Origin: JBLNDJ01 sp050261515
GTDB lineage: Bacteria; Acidobacteriota; Terriglobia; Bryobacterales; Bryobacteraceae
Direction: 5' to 3'
Assembly: GCA_050261515.1 (NCBI GenBank)
Contig: JBLNDJ010000032.1
Coordinates: forward strand, 1 to 64,000
DNA length: 64,000 nucleotides
In this document: in pieces, positions 53,755-62,401 of the stretch
Position numbering within the stretch: the stretch's first letter is position 1
Layout of the letters: every line of letters starts with the position of its first letter
The notes under the pieces: model-generated
Seen by the model: only the letters and a program-made list of their open reading frames with translations
What the model was told of the DNA's origin: nothing
The model's database searches: none
Program-made: the position numbers and the translations under genes

Positions 53755-54519
53755 TTACGCCTTCATCACCGCGATCATCTCTTCGGCCAGCTTCCCGGTG
53801 TCCTCCTGAACGACGAGTTGCGAGAAAACGTCTTCAAGCGACGGCGATTCGAGGAGCTCCCTCAGGCGCGCGACAGAGTCGTGCGCGACGATTTTGCCTT
53901 TCCGCAGGATGATGACCCGCGTGCAGACTTTCTCCACGACCTCGAGCACGTGCGAGCTGTACAGGATCACTTTTCCTTCGCGTGACAGCGAACGCACGAG
54001 GTGGCGGAAGACGAGCGCGGACGTCACGTCGAGTCCGGAGAGAGGCTCGTCGAAAACCAGGACTTCCGGGTTATGAAGCAGGGCGGCGATGATGAGTATC
54101 TTCTGCCGCATGCCCTTCGAGTAGGAGGAGATGGGCGAATATCTGTGGTCGAATAGAGAGAAGAGGTTGAGCAACGCGCCGACCTTCTCGTGGAGCTGCT
54201 TCTCCGGTAAGTCGCGCAGGCGGCCGGCCAGTTGGAGATACTCGAGCCCGGTCAGGTACGGATAGACGTGCGGCTCTTCGGGTACATAGCCTAGCACGCG
54301 CTGGTAGGAGATCAGATCTTCGCGAATGTTCTTGCCGCGGTAGAACGCCTCTCCGCTGGACGGCTCCAGCATGCCGGTGAGCATCTTAACAGTGGTGCTC
54401 TTGCCGGAGCCGTTGGGCCCGAGATAGCCGAGGACCTCACCCGGCCGTATCGTGAAGCTCACGCCGGCGACGGCGGCTCTCTGGCGGTAGGTTCGAGTGA
54501 GTCCGACGACTTGGAGCAT
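53755..54519 (-). CDS. ABC transporter ATP-binding protein
   Basis: 254 residues with Walker A GPNGSGKST, Q-loop GYVPEEPHVYP, signature YSKGMRQKI, Walker B VLVFDEPLSGLD and switch His in LYSSHVLEVV. ABC-2-type drug, antibiotic or lipid exporter ATPase. I use ATG 54519 (MLQVVGLTRTY), the usual family start; GTG 54537 would add six residues. Paired with the large permease downstream. The 119 bp upstream show no clear promoter. Confidence 0.93.
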   Translation of the reverse strand: MLQVVGLTRTYRQRAAVAGVSFTIRPGEVLGYLGPNGSGKSTTVKMLTGMLEPSSGEAFYRGKNIREDLISYQRVLGYVPEEPHVYPYLTGLEYLQLAGRLRDLPEKQLHEKVGALLNLFSLFDHRYSPISSYSKGMRQKILIIAALLHNPEVLVFDEPLSGLDVTSALVFRHLVRSLSREGKVILYSSHVLEVVEKVCTRVIILRKGKIVAHDSVARLRELLESPSLEDVFSQLVVQEDTGKLAEEMIAVMKA

Positions 54520-54638
54520 CGATGTAAGCGTGAGCACGTTTTGAGCCAGAAAAAAGCATTCGTCTCACTACGGCCGCGCAGAGAGACTGTCCGATATTGG
54601 GACGGGCATGTCCGGAAACGACGCCCAGCCCGTAAGCC

Positions 54639-55580
54639 TCAGTGAAGATGCTTCTGCAAGAACGCGATCACGCGGTTAAATGCGTCCGCGACGCGCGGGT
54701 CGTCCATGTTGCGGTCGAATCCGTGCTCGCCGCCAGGGATCGTCAGAAACTCCGTCGCGACGCCGTTCCGCTTCAGCTCTTTCTCCATAAGGACGGATTG
54801 CGCGAAGGGCACGTCCGTGTCCTTGTCGCCGTGCAGCAGCATCGTAGGCGGGTAGTCGCGGGTGACCTTGCGCAGCGGGCAGAACGCGTCGAATGCCGTC
54901 GGGTTCTTGCGAGGATCGATTCCGGCGACGAGGTCCGGCCACAGCCCCTGCTGCCGCGTGTAGAGATAGAAACTGTCGCGCTGCGGCGCGCCTTCGTCGT
55001 TGGCGATCGCAGTTCCTCCGACCGACGCGTACGCCTGTGCGCGCGAGACCGCAGGCTGGCGGGAATAGAAGGGATCGGGACGGCTGTACCAATCACCCGC
55101 GATGTCGCCGTATCCATAGAACGAAACGAGCGCGCGGGGGCGCGGCCGGAAGCGGTAGCCGGACGTCAGCGTGAGATAGCCGCCCGCCGAGTGGCCTATG
55201 ACGGCGATGCGGTCCGGATCGATCTGAAACAGCGCCGGGCCCTTCTCGCGCATCCAGCGGTAGGCGTCCGCGACGTCGTCGAGGATGGCCGGGAGCTTGG
55301 TTTCCGGGGCGAGCCGGTAGTCGATCGACACCACTACGAAGCCCGCGTTGAGGTAGCGCTGGAGCTGGACGGTGCGAATGCCGCCGCGATCGCCCATGAT
55401 GAGCGCACCGCCGTGAATCCAGAGAATAGCGGGCCGGACGCCGCGGCCCGGCGCGCGATACACGTCGGCCTGAATCGCTAGCGCTCCGGCGGTTTTGTAA
55501 GTGTACGCGGTCTTCGTGTAGGCTTTTTCGCCGGCGGCCACCGTGACCAAAATCGGAGCCAACCACAGCAGCATTTTCAT
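54639..55580 (-). CDS. secreted alpha/beta hydrolase (HSL-type esterase)
   Basis: 313 residues with an N-terminal signal (MKMLLWLAPILVTVAAG). Oxyanion motif HGG at 56-58 (WIHGGAL), nucleophile Ser131 (GHSAGG), Asp in HGDKDTDVPF and His in GGEHGF complete an intact triad, typical of hormone-sensitive-lipase-like carboxylesterases. ATG 55580 is used; TACAAT at 55594-55589 ends 8 nt upstream, and a GTG at 55586 would fall inside that spacer. Confidence 0.9.
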   Translation of the reverse strand: MKMLLWLAPILVTVAAGEKAYTKTAYTYKTAGALAIQADVYRAPGRGVRPAILWIHGGALIMGDRGGIRTVQLQRYLNAGFVVVSIDYRLAPETKLPAILDDVADAYRWMREKGPALFQIDPDRIAVIGHSAGGYLTLTSGYRFRPRPRALVSFYGYGDIAGDWYSRPDPFYSRQPAVSRAQAYASVGGTAIANDEGAPQRDSFYLYTRQQGLWPDLVAGIDPRKNPTAFDAFCPLRKVTRDYPPTMLLHGDKDTDVPFAQSVLMEKELKRNGVATEFLTIPGGEHGFDRNMDDPRVADAFNRVIAFLQKHLH

Positions 55581-55588
55581 CAACACGG

Positions 55589-55598
55589 ATTGTAGACT
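55589..55598. promoter_or_regulatory. adjacent divergent -10 boxes (esterase / amidohydrolase)
   Basis: ATTGTAGACT gives TACAAT on the minus strand (55594-55589, 8 nt before esterase ATG) and TAGACT on the plus strand (55593-55598, 14 nt before amidohydrolase ATG 55613). The two boxes overlap by two bases. Confidence 0.45.
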
Positions 55599-55612
55599 AG
55601 AGAGAAACCTCT

Positions 55613-56650
55613 ATGAGAATGCCTTGGGTCTCTATCCTGCTTGTGGCCTCCGCCGGATTTAGCGCCGCGCAGCCGCTGCGCCTGCGCGACATCGCTCCGG
55701 TCGATGCGCACGCTCACGTGTACGCGGACGATCCGCACATAAAGGCGATGCTCGAGCGGCAGAATATGCGGATCGTGAACCTCACGTGCGTCGATCCGTA
55801 CGATCGCGGCTTCGAGACCTGGCCCCCGCAGCACCAGGCAATGCTCGCGGTGGCGCGCGGGGCGAAAGGGCGCGCGCCGTGGGTTGCCACCTTCGAAGCC
55901 ACGGACTGGGAGGAGCCGGGGTTCTCGGCCCGCGTGATCAAAGATCTCGACCAGGCCTTCCGCGAGGGCGCCGTCGGCGTGAAGTTCTACAAGACGATCG
56001 GCATGTATTACCGGTCGAAGGACGGCCGGTACGTGATGCCGGACGATCCCGCCTTCTCGCCGATCCTCGATGCCATCGAGGCGCGCGGCAAGACGGTCTA
56101 TGCGCATTTCGCCGAGCCGAACGGCGCATGGAAGCCGTTCGATCCGGCGGACCCGGATTCGTCATACTACCGCGACAACCCGGCGTGGCACATGTACGGG
56201 CATCCGGAGCGGCCTCCGAAGCAAGTCATTCTGGCGGCGCGCGACCGCATGCTGGCCGCGCATCTCGGGCTGCGAGTGATCGGGTGCCACCTGGGCAGCA
56301 TGGAGGACAACGTGGACGAAGTGGCCCGGCGCCTCGACCGCTTTCCGAATTTCGCGGTGGATACGGCGGCGCGCGTGACGCACCTGGCGCTGCAACCGCG
56401 CGAGAAGGTCCGGGCGTTTCTGCTGAAGTATCAGGACCGCGTGCTCTATGCGACCGACGACGGGCTGGTTCCGGGAGGCGACGGCGCGGCGAGCGCGAAG
56501 CGGTGGGAGGCCGATCTCGAGCGCGATTGGAAGTTCTTCGCGACGGCGGAGAAGGTGGAGTACATGGGCAAGCCGGTTCAGGGGCTTGCGCTGCCCGAGC
56601 CGGTGCTGCGGAAGATTTTTCACGACAACGTGGCCAAATGGGTCAAGTAG
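55613..56650 (+). CDS. secreted amidohydrolase-family TIM-barrel protein
   Basis: 345 residues. Signal peptide (WVSILLVASAGFSAAQ), then PVDAHAHVY with the H-x-H metal motif, GAVGVKFYKT with a Lys, YAHFAEPNG, VIGCHLGSMEDN and LYATDDGLV with a late Asp. This is the amidohydrolase_2 layout, also used by decarboxylases and lactonases, so the reaction is open. AGAGAG upstream may serve as a weak ribosome site. Confidence 0.86.
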   Translation: MRMPWVSILLVASAGFSAAQPLRLRDIAPVDAHAHVYADDPHIKAMLERQNMRIVNLTCVDPYDRGFETWPPQHQAMLAVARGAKGRAPWVATFEATDWEEPGFSARVIKDLDQAFREGAVGVKFYKTIGMYYRSKDGRYVMPDDPAFSPILDAIEARGKTVYAHFAEPNGAWKPFDPADPDSSYYRDNPAWHMYGHPERPPKQVILAARDRMLAAHLGLRVIGCHLGSMEDNVDEVARRLDRFPNFAVDTAARVTHLALQPREKVRAFLLKYQDRVLYATDDGLVPGGDGAASAKRWEADLERDWKFFATAEKVEYMGKPVQGLALPEPVLRKIFHDNVAKWVK

Positions 56651-56651
56651 C

Positions 56652-57239
56652 TTAGCGCCGCCGCCGTTTCCACAGCGCGTAGGCCAGCGCGGCGAGGGCG
56701 AATGCCGTCGCGGCTCCGATGAGGAAATAGCGGTGCAGGTCGGTCGAGACACGGTGCCACTGCTCGCCGAGGAAGTAGCCGAGCGAGAGGAACGTCGCCG
56801 ACCAGATCACTGCGCCCGGGTAGGCGAACAGGGCGAACCACGGCGCTTCGAGCTCGCTTGCTCCGGCGACATACGCCGTCAGGTGGCGCACGCCGGGCAC
56901 GAAGTATCCGAGCGTGAGCGTGAAGCGGCCGATGCGGCGGAACCAGTCGTGGACCTGGTGCACGCGCTCCATGCGTATGTGCAGTTTCGCGCCGTACTTT
57001 TCGATCAGGAAGTAGCCCGTGGCGCGGCCAAGCGTGTAGCTGGCCGTGATGCCGCAGATGCTGCCGAGCACGGCCGCGGCCATGGCGGGGATCGCCTCGA
57101 GCTGGCCGCGATAGATCAGGTAGCCGGCGAAGGTGAGCAGCGTCTCGTCGGGAATGGGTAGCCCGACGATTCCGAGCACGAGCAGCGAGAAAATCCCGAA
57201 GTATCCGTAGCGGGCGATCCAGTCGAAGATGAGTTCCAA
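56652..57239 (-). CDS. DedA family membrane protein
   Basis: 195 residues with the DedA (SNARE-associated) pattern: GIVGLPIPDETLL at the first re-entrant segment, GSICGITASYTLGRATG, and RIGRFTLTLGYFVPGVRHLTAYVAG. DedA proteins flip undecaprenyl phosphate or phospholipids and support envelope homeostasis. It converges with the amidohydrolase (1 bp between stops). Confidence 0.93.
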   Translation of the reverse strand: MELIFDWIARYGYFGIFSLLVLGIVGLPIPDETLLTFAGYLIYRGQLEAIPAMAAAVLGSICGITASYTLGRATGYFLIEKYGAKLHIRMERVHQVHDWFRRIGRFTLTLGYFVPGVRHLTAYVAGASELEAPWFALFAYPGAVIWSATFLSLGYFLGEQWHRVSTDLHRYFLIGAATAFALAALAYALWKRRRR

Positions 57240-57262
57240 ATCTCAGCGTAGCGTGTCGCCGG

Positions 57263-57286
57263 CCAGGGGCAGGCCCGGGGGCCTGG
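57263..57286. repeat. GC-rich hairpin related to the palindromic repeats
   Basis: CAGGCCC (57270-57276), GGG, GGCCTG (57280-57285) within CCAGG...CCTGG. The core resembles CAGGCCCCCGGCCTG of the 28590-28634 element. Located between DedA and heparinase genes. Confidence 0.4.
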
Positions 57287-57310
57287 AAGTTGGTCGATCC
57301 GGCTGCTCCC

Positions 57311-59230
57311 CTAGGCGCCCGAATGAGCTTGAAACCGGACTACTCCGGCCTGCCGCGATTCATAGTGCAATTCGACTGCTTGTTCGGTTTGCACGATGCC
57401 GAGGCGGATGGGGTGGTCGCAGGCATTGAGATCCAGCAAGGCTGCAAAGCGCGCCGCCCCGGCGGCGTTCTGACTCACGCGGATTACGGGGGCGGGCTCC
57501 TTCGACCCCAGCGCGCGCGATCGCCAGCCCCCGGAGACTTCGACTTCCACGGCTCCGGCGAAGGCCAGCGCCGCTCGCGATCCGATCGCGAAGCACATGT
57601 CGCCGAGAGGGCGGACCGGTGCGCCGGCGTGCCAGAACTGCTCGCAAACGCGCCCGCCCGCGATGTCGTCGAGGATAAAGAGCAGGTTCGGTTTCAGGAA
57701 CAGCAAGCGGCGGCGATGCTCCACTCCGCCATAACGGACCGTGGCGTCGAGCTTATCCTGCGCCGGTCCGGTGCGCCATTCGCGAATTTGCACTTGCGGC
57801 GTATCGAGCCAGCGGAAAGGCCCGGCGGGTGTCGCCTGGTCGCGCCCGTCCACGCGCACCGTGTTGTGCGCGGCGGACCCGCGGAACCGGTCGCGCCATT
57901 CGGGATCGCTGACATATGTATACGTGCCGGGGTCGATCAGAATCTCTTCGGCGCCGAGGCGCGCGACGATGCTGAGCGTGTCCGAATGGCTGTGGCCGGC
58001 GCTTCCGCCTGCAAACGGGCCGGCGTCGATGACGATGTGCGTCTCGCCCGCGGCCAGGATTGCGGCGCCCGCGTCGGGGTACAACTTCGAGTGCGGCGCG
58101 GCGGGCACGTCCGCGAACTCGCGCGGGCCGAGCCACCAGGCGGCCTGCTCCGGCGCGTCTTTGCACCGGGCGCCCCAATCTTCGCGGCCGAGCAGCGCGG
58201 CGGCGGTGGCAAGGGTCGCGCGGCCGAAACGGTCCCGCGCGCCGTAGGGATGGAAGAACCGGCCTCCGTCGTCGTCGCCCAGGAAGGGGAGGCTGCGCGA
58301 AGGCCCGAGCAGGGCGCCGGCGTAGTCCGCCATGCGCGCGAGGCGCTGCTTGTAGTCCTCCGGTGTATCCGCGAGCACGGCGTGGAACAGGAACATGTCG
58401 AGCGCATAGATGTGGTAGTAGCTCGACTGCTCGAAGTGGCTGCCGTCTTCGCGCACTTGCGCCCGCATCTGCTCGCGGACGATGCGCCCGCCGTTTTCGG
58501 CCCAGCGCGCGGATTCCGGGAACGCGGGGAACAGCGCGCCAAGCGCGTGCAGCGCCACCGCCTCGCCGAGCAAGTGCGTGTTCGGAGAAAAGTAGATCGA
58601 GAGGTTCCGCTCGATGTACCGGCCGTGGCGGTGAAGCGCGGTGAGGAAGCGCCGGCGAAGCGGCGCGTCCATTTCAGCGCCGGTGAGGTGATACACCCAG
58701 GTCCATGAGAGGGCGCGGAAGGCGGCTTCGAGCGCGCTGGTCCAGTTGATGCCGGCGAGGAACGGGTTCGCGCGCATCCAGCTTTCGAATTGGGTTGCGA
58801 TTTCGTCGAGGAACTCGCGCCTGCCGGTGAACAGAAACGCCTGCGCGAGCAGCACCCAGTGCTGGTGCCGGTTCAGCTCCCAGATGATCTTGTGGTCGCC
58901 GGCGCGCTGCGCGTCGAGATACGGAATCAGGCGGAAATAGCGCGGTTCGGTTGAAATTCCGCTCGAGTAATCGCGGCGCCAGTCGATTTCAGGGCCGGTC
59001 TCGATGGTGCAGCCGAGCAGCGGAAAGCGATGAGTGAGTATCTGCGCGGCGAGCGCTTCGACGTCGCGGGCGTACGCGGTGCCGCGCAAGGCGTCCGCTA
59101 CTGTGTGCGGCTCCGGCAGCGCGGCCAGCGGCGCGGCCTGTTCGCCCGGCGCGCGCGGCGAGGCGAGCCACATCCGGAGATTGCCCGCCTCCTGCGCGAT
59201 GCGGAATGCGAGTTCAGCCCGGCTGCGCAC
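57311..59230 (-). CDS. heparinase II/III family protein
   Basis: 639 residues. N-terminal alpha/alpha-toroid with ELNRHQHWVLLAQAFLFTG, FSPNTHLLGEAVALHALG and FEQSSYYHIYALDMF (catalytic Tyr/His region), then the beta-sandwich with AGHSHSDTLSI and GSAAHNTVRVDG, as in heparinase II/III and related polysaccharide lyases. No signal peptide is seen, unusual for a lyase, so it could act on intracellular or nascent glycan. The frame runs upstream to 59542 inside transketolase; GTG 59230, 4 bp after that gene's stop, is the sensible start. Confidence 0.87.
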   Translation of the reverse strand: MRSRAELAFRIAQEAGNLRMWLASPRAPGEQAAPLAALPEPHTVADALRGTAYARDVEALAAQILTHRFPLLGCTIETGPEIDWRRDYSSGISTEPRYFRLIPYLDAQRAGDHKIIWELNRHQHWVLLAQAFLFTGRREFLDEIATQFESWMRANPFLAGINWTSALEAAFRALSWTWVYHLTGAEMDAPLRRRFLTALHRHGRYIERNLSIYFSPNTHLLGEAVALHALGALFPAFPESARWAENGGRIVREQMRAQVREDGSHFEQSSYYHIYALDMFLFHAVLADTPEDYKQRLARMADYAGALLGPSRSLPFLGDDDGGRFFHPYGARDRFGRATLATAAALLGREDWGARCKDAPEQAAWWLGPREFADVPAAPHSKLYPDAGAAILAAGETHIVIDAGPFAGGSAGHSHSDTLSIVARLGAEEILIDPGTYTYVSDPEWRDRFRGSAAHNTVRVDGRDQATPAGPFRWLDTPQVQIREWRTGPAQDKLDATVRYGGVEHRRRLLFLKPNLLFILDDIAGGRVCEQFWHAGAPVRPLGDMCFAIGSRAALAFAGAVEVEVSGGWRSRALGSKEPAPVIRVSQNAAGAARFAALLDLNACDHPIRLGIVQTEQAVELHYESRQAGVVRFQAHSGA

Positions 59231-59234
59231 TCGA

Positions 59235-61106
59235 TCAGGAGAACATAGGTCTCGCGGCGCGCGCAATCGAGTTCTTCGCGGTCTCCACGATATGGCGGGC
59301 CGAAATGCCGAAGCGCTCGAGCAGCTCGGCGGGCTTGCCGCTGCGCGGAATCTCGCGGACCGCGAGCTTGTGGACCGCCGCGCGCTCCTCCGCCAGCGCC
59401 GCCAGAACCGAGTCGCCGAGGCCGCCGTGCGCGTAGTGGTCCTCCACCGTGATGACGACTCCGCCCGCCGCGCGGCTCGCCTCGATGAGCCCCTCGCGGT
59501 CGATGGGCTGGATGCTGAACAGATCGATGACTCGCACCGCAATGCCCTCCTGCCGTAACTGTTCGTGCGCGGCCAGGGCCTCGGCCAGCGTCACGCCGCC
59601 TGCGACGATCACCGCGCGGTCGCGGTCGCTCTTCCGCAGCACTTTGCACTTGCCGATCGCGAAGCTCTCGTCAGGCCCGTATACGACGGGCGACCCCGGG
59701 CGCCCCAGGCGCAGGTAGCACGGTCCTTTGTGCCCGATTGCGAGTTCGGTGGCGCGCCATGCGGCCGTCGCGTCCGACGGGTAGAGCACCGTGTAGTTCG
59801 GCTCGGCGCAGGTCATTGCGATGTCTTCGAGCGCCATCTGTGTGGGGCCGTCCTCGCCGATCGAGACACCGACGTGCGTGCCCGCCAGCTTGATATTCGA
59901 GTTGCTGATGGCCGCGATGCGGAGGAAGTCATAGGCGCGCGTCAGGAAGCAGCCGAACGTGGAGACGAAGGGGATCTTGCCCTGCGCCGCCAGGCCCATC
60001 CCCATGCCCGTCATATTCTGCTCGGCGATGAAGCACTCGAAGAAGCGCTCGGGCGCGGCCTTCATGAACTCTTCGGTGTAGGTGGAATTCTTCACGTCGC
60101 CATCGAGCACGACGATGCGCGGGTCGGCCTTGCCGAGCGCGGCGAGCGCGTCCCCGAACGCCTTGCGCGTGGCCACCAGCTCGCCGCCGGGCTTGTAGGG
60201 CGGCTGCGCGGCGGCGGCCGGCCGCCCGTTGCCGCTCGCGGTGGACTGCGGCAGCTTCGGCGTCCACGGCAGGGCATCGCCGTGGAGCTTCGTCTCGAGC
60301 GCCGCGATCATCTTCGCGGCCACGTCGGGCTTCATCGCCTTGCCGTGCTCGCCTTCCTTGTCCTCCACGCCGATCATCCCTTTGCCCTTGATCGTGCGCG
60401 CGAGGACGACGGTCGGCCGGTCCGTGGTCTGCGCGGCCTTCGCGTACGCGTCGAGCAGCTCCGGGATGCTATGACCATCGACCACGAGCGCCTGCCATCC
60501 GAACGCCTCCCAGCGGCGGCGGTAGGTCTCCATGTCGTGCTGGAGCATCGTGGGCTGGCTCTGGCCCAGGCGGTTCACGTCGATCGTGGCGCACAGGCTG
60601 CCTAGCTTCCACGTGGGCGCGGTCTCGGCCGCTTCCCACACCGAACCCTCGGCCGTTTCGCCGTCGCCCATGAGCACGTAAATGCGCTGGTCCGAGCCGT
60701 TGAGGCGCGCGCCAAGCGCCATGCCGATCGCGACCGGCAGGCCCTGGCCGAGCGATCCCGTCGCGACGCTCACGAACGGCAGGCGCGGCGTCGGGTGGCC
60801 TTCGAGGTCGGAATCGATCCGCCGCAGAGTGAGAAGATGCTCCACCGGGAACGCGCCCGCCTCGGCCCACGCAGCATAGAGGATCGGTGCGGCGTGCCCC
60901 TTCGACAGCACGAATTTGTCGCTGTTCGGATTGCGCGGGTTGGCGGGATCGTAGCGCATCACCGAGAAGAACAGCACGGACATGATCTCGGCCGCAGACG
61001 TCGAGCTGGTCGGATGGCCGCTACCGGCCGCGGTGGTGGCGCGGATCGCATCGATCCGCATGCGCGTGGCTTTCTCTTCGAGCAGTGCGAGAGATGATGC
61101 AGGCAT
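59235..61106 (-). CDS. tkt: transketolase
   Basis: Thiamine-diphosphate enzyme of the pentose phosphate pathway. 623 residues with GSGHPTSSTSAAEI, the ThDP motif GDGETAEGSVWEAAE...DVNRLGQ, and the pyrimidine domain EQNMTGMGMGLAAQG, VGVSIGEDGPTQMALEDI. The length (shorter than the usual 660-680) and sequence resemble the animal-like transketolase branch. GGAGGGG lies 6 nt before ATG, and TATTCT (61137-61132) is a possible -10. Followed by heparinase 4 bp later. The 206-bp region upstream contains nothing else I can support. Confidence 0.95.
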   Translation of the reverse strand: MPASSLALLEEKATRMRIDAIRATTAAGSGHPTSSTSAAEIMSVLFFSVMRYDPANPRNPNSDKFVLSKGHAAPILYAAWAEAGAFPVEHLLTLRRIDSDLEGHPTPRLPFVSVATGSLGQGLPVAIGMALGARLNGSDQRIYVLMGDGETAEGSVWEAAETAPTWKLGSLCATIDVNRLGQSQPTMLQHDMETYRRRWEAFGWQALVVDGHSIPELLDAYAKAAQTTDRPTVVLARTIKGKGMIGVEDKEGEHGKAMKPDVAAKMIAALETKLHGDALPWTPKLPQSTASGNGRPAAAAQPPYKPGGELVATRKAFGDALAALGKADPRIVVLDGDVKNSTYTEEFMKAAPERFFECFIAEQNMTGMGMGLAAQGKIPFVSTFGCFLTRAYDFLRIAAISNSNIKLAGTHVGVSIGEDGPTQMALEDIAMTCAEPNYTVLYPSDATAAWRATELAIGHKGPCYLRLGRPGSPVVYGPDESFAIGKCKVLRKSDRDRAVIVAGGVTLAEALAAHEQLRQEGIAVRVIDLFSIQPIDREGLIEASRAAGGVVITVEDHYAHGGLGDSVLAALAEERAAVHKLAVREIPRSGKPAELLERFGISARHIVETAKNSIARAARPMFS

Positions 61107-61312
61107 GTGTGCCCCTCCGTTCCCTGCTCCCAGAATAGCGCCGGTGGCGCTCGGGGACGTGCTGGGCGTGCGTACGTGCGGCTCGATGAGAATCGGTCGT
61201 GCGACTCTTGTGCGGGGTGTCGTGCGCGGTGCTCCAGATAGCCGCGGCGGGCCGCGATATAGCGACCGCGTTCAAGGCGATCTGCCGCGCCGCGGCCGCC
61301 GCGCGATAGGCC

Positions 61313-62377
61313 TCAGAGCTTCACGATCGCGCGCCGCTCGGCCGATTCCTGCGCGAGCAGGGTGATCTCGTTCACGCGGAAAATATCGTCCAGCGTGAGC
61401 GGGGGCGCGGCCCCGAGATATACCGACTGCGTGAACTCGATGAACAGCGATCGACGCGGGGGCAGTTCGCGAATCACGCGCGGCGGCTTCGTTCCGGTGA
61501 GCAGCGTGACGCCCGTCGATTCCTGGTATTCCACGATGCCCTTCGTGCCGGCCAGCCGCAGGCGGTCGTCGCCGTGCGAGGGCGCTCCTTCGGGGCGCAG
61601 GTAGTCCATGTGCAGCGTCGCCACGCCGCCGTTGTCCAGGCGGAACGTGGACGCGGTCACGTTCTCCATATCGCCCAGCTCCGGGAACCCGACGCGCGAC
61701 ACGAACGAGACGGCCTCGGTGAACTCGCGCCCGCTCGACCAGCGCATGAGGTCGATCATGTGTATGCCGATCCACGGAATGGTCCCGCCGTAGGTGGCGC
61801 GGCGCTTGTACCACTCCGGCCGGTCGCCAGCCTGGTACGATTTCTGCGCCGAGATCTGGGCCACTTCGCCGATCTCGCCGGAGGCGGCCACCTGCTTGAT
61901 CGCCAGATACTCGGGCTCGAAACGCATCGGCAGCAGCGTGGTGAGGCGCACCTCCTTGTTGCGCGCAAGCGCCTGGCGGATGCGTGCGAGATCCGCGCGC
62001 TTGATGGCGAGCGGCTTTTCCGCGGCCACGTGCAGCTTGCGTTCGATGCACGCGAGCACCGCCTCCGCGCGCTCGCCGTTGTTGTTGCACACGCCCACGA
62101 CGTCGAGTTGCTCGCGGTCGAGCATCTCGCGGTAATCCGTGTAACGGCGTATGGAGGCGAACTGCGGCCGCGATGCGGCGGCGGGGTCCGCCACGGCGAC
62201 CAGCACGGCGTCCGGGATGCGCGCGAGCGCGCCCGTGATCTCGTAGAAATGCCCGTCCAGGCCGATCAGGCCGATCCGAACCTTGCGGGGCAGGTGCACC
62301 GGCTCCGCGTTCTGCGCGGCCGCGATTGCCGTTGCCGCCGCGCCCGCGAACCATTCGCGGCGTGTCGTTCTGCGCAT
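61313..62377 (-). CDS. exported Gfo/Idh/MocA oxidoreductase (Tat signal)
   Basis: 354 residues. The N-terminus MRRTTRREWFAGAAATAIAAA is a twin-arginine signal, consistent with export of a folded, cofactor-loaded protein. Then a Rossmann domain (VRIGLIGLDGHFYEIT), VAAEKPLAIKRADL with the family Glu-Lys-Pro, and GGTIPWIGIHMIDLMRW. The substrate is probably a sugar or cyclitol. The long open frame to 63712 is antisense shadow. ATG 62377 is 7 nt after TACAAT. Confidence 0.88.
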   Translation of the reverse strand: MRRTTRREWFAGAAATAIAAAQNAEPVHLPRKVRIGLIGLDGHFYEITGALARIPDAVLVAVADPAAASRPQFASIRRYTDYREMLDREQLDVVGVCNNNGERAEAVLACIERKLHVAAEKPLAIKRADLARIRQALARNKEVRLTTLLPMRFEPEYLAIKQVAASGEIGEVAQISAQKSYQAGDRPEWYKRRATYGGTIPWIGIHMIDLMRWSSGREFTEAVSFVSRVGFPELGDMENVTASTFRLDNGGVATLHMDYLRPEGAPSHGDDRLRLAGTKGIVEYQESTGVTLLTGTKPPRVIRELPPRRSLFIEFTQSVYLGAAPPLTLDDIFRVNEITLLAQESAERRAIVKL

Positions 62378-62384
62378 TCCAGCA

Positions 62385-62394
62385 ATTGTACAAT
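62385..62394. promoter_or_regulatory. palindromic bidirectional -10 element
   Basis: ATTGTACAAT is a perfect 10-bp palindrome centred between two ATGs. It gives TACAAT on both strands, each exactly 7 nt before the start codon (62377 on minus, 62402 on plus). The whole gap is 24 bp, with no ribosome site. Confidence 0.65.
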
Positions 62395-62401
62395 GCGATT
62401 T

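Noticed and set aside
57311..59542. Heparinase frame extended to 59542
   Set aside because: The extra 104 codons are inside transketolase in another frame and are Arg/Ser/Ala shadow; GTG 59230, 4 bp after the transketolase stop, begins the family-like sequence.
61107..61312. Hidden gene in the 206-bp gap upstream of transketolase
   Set aside because: No frame with plausible start, ribosome site and composition; only a possible TATTCT -10 and the transketolase ribosome site.
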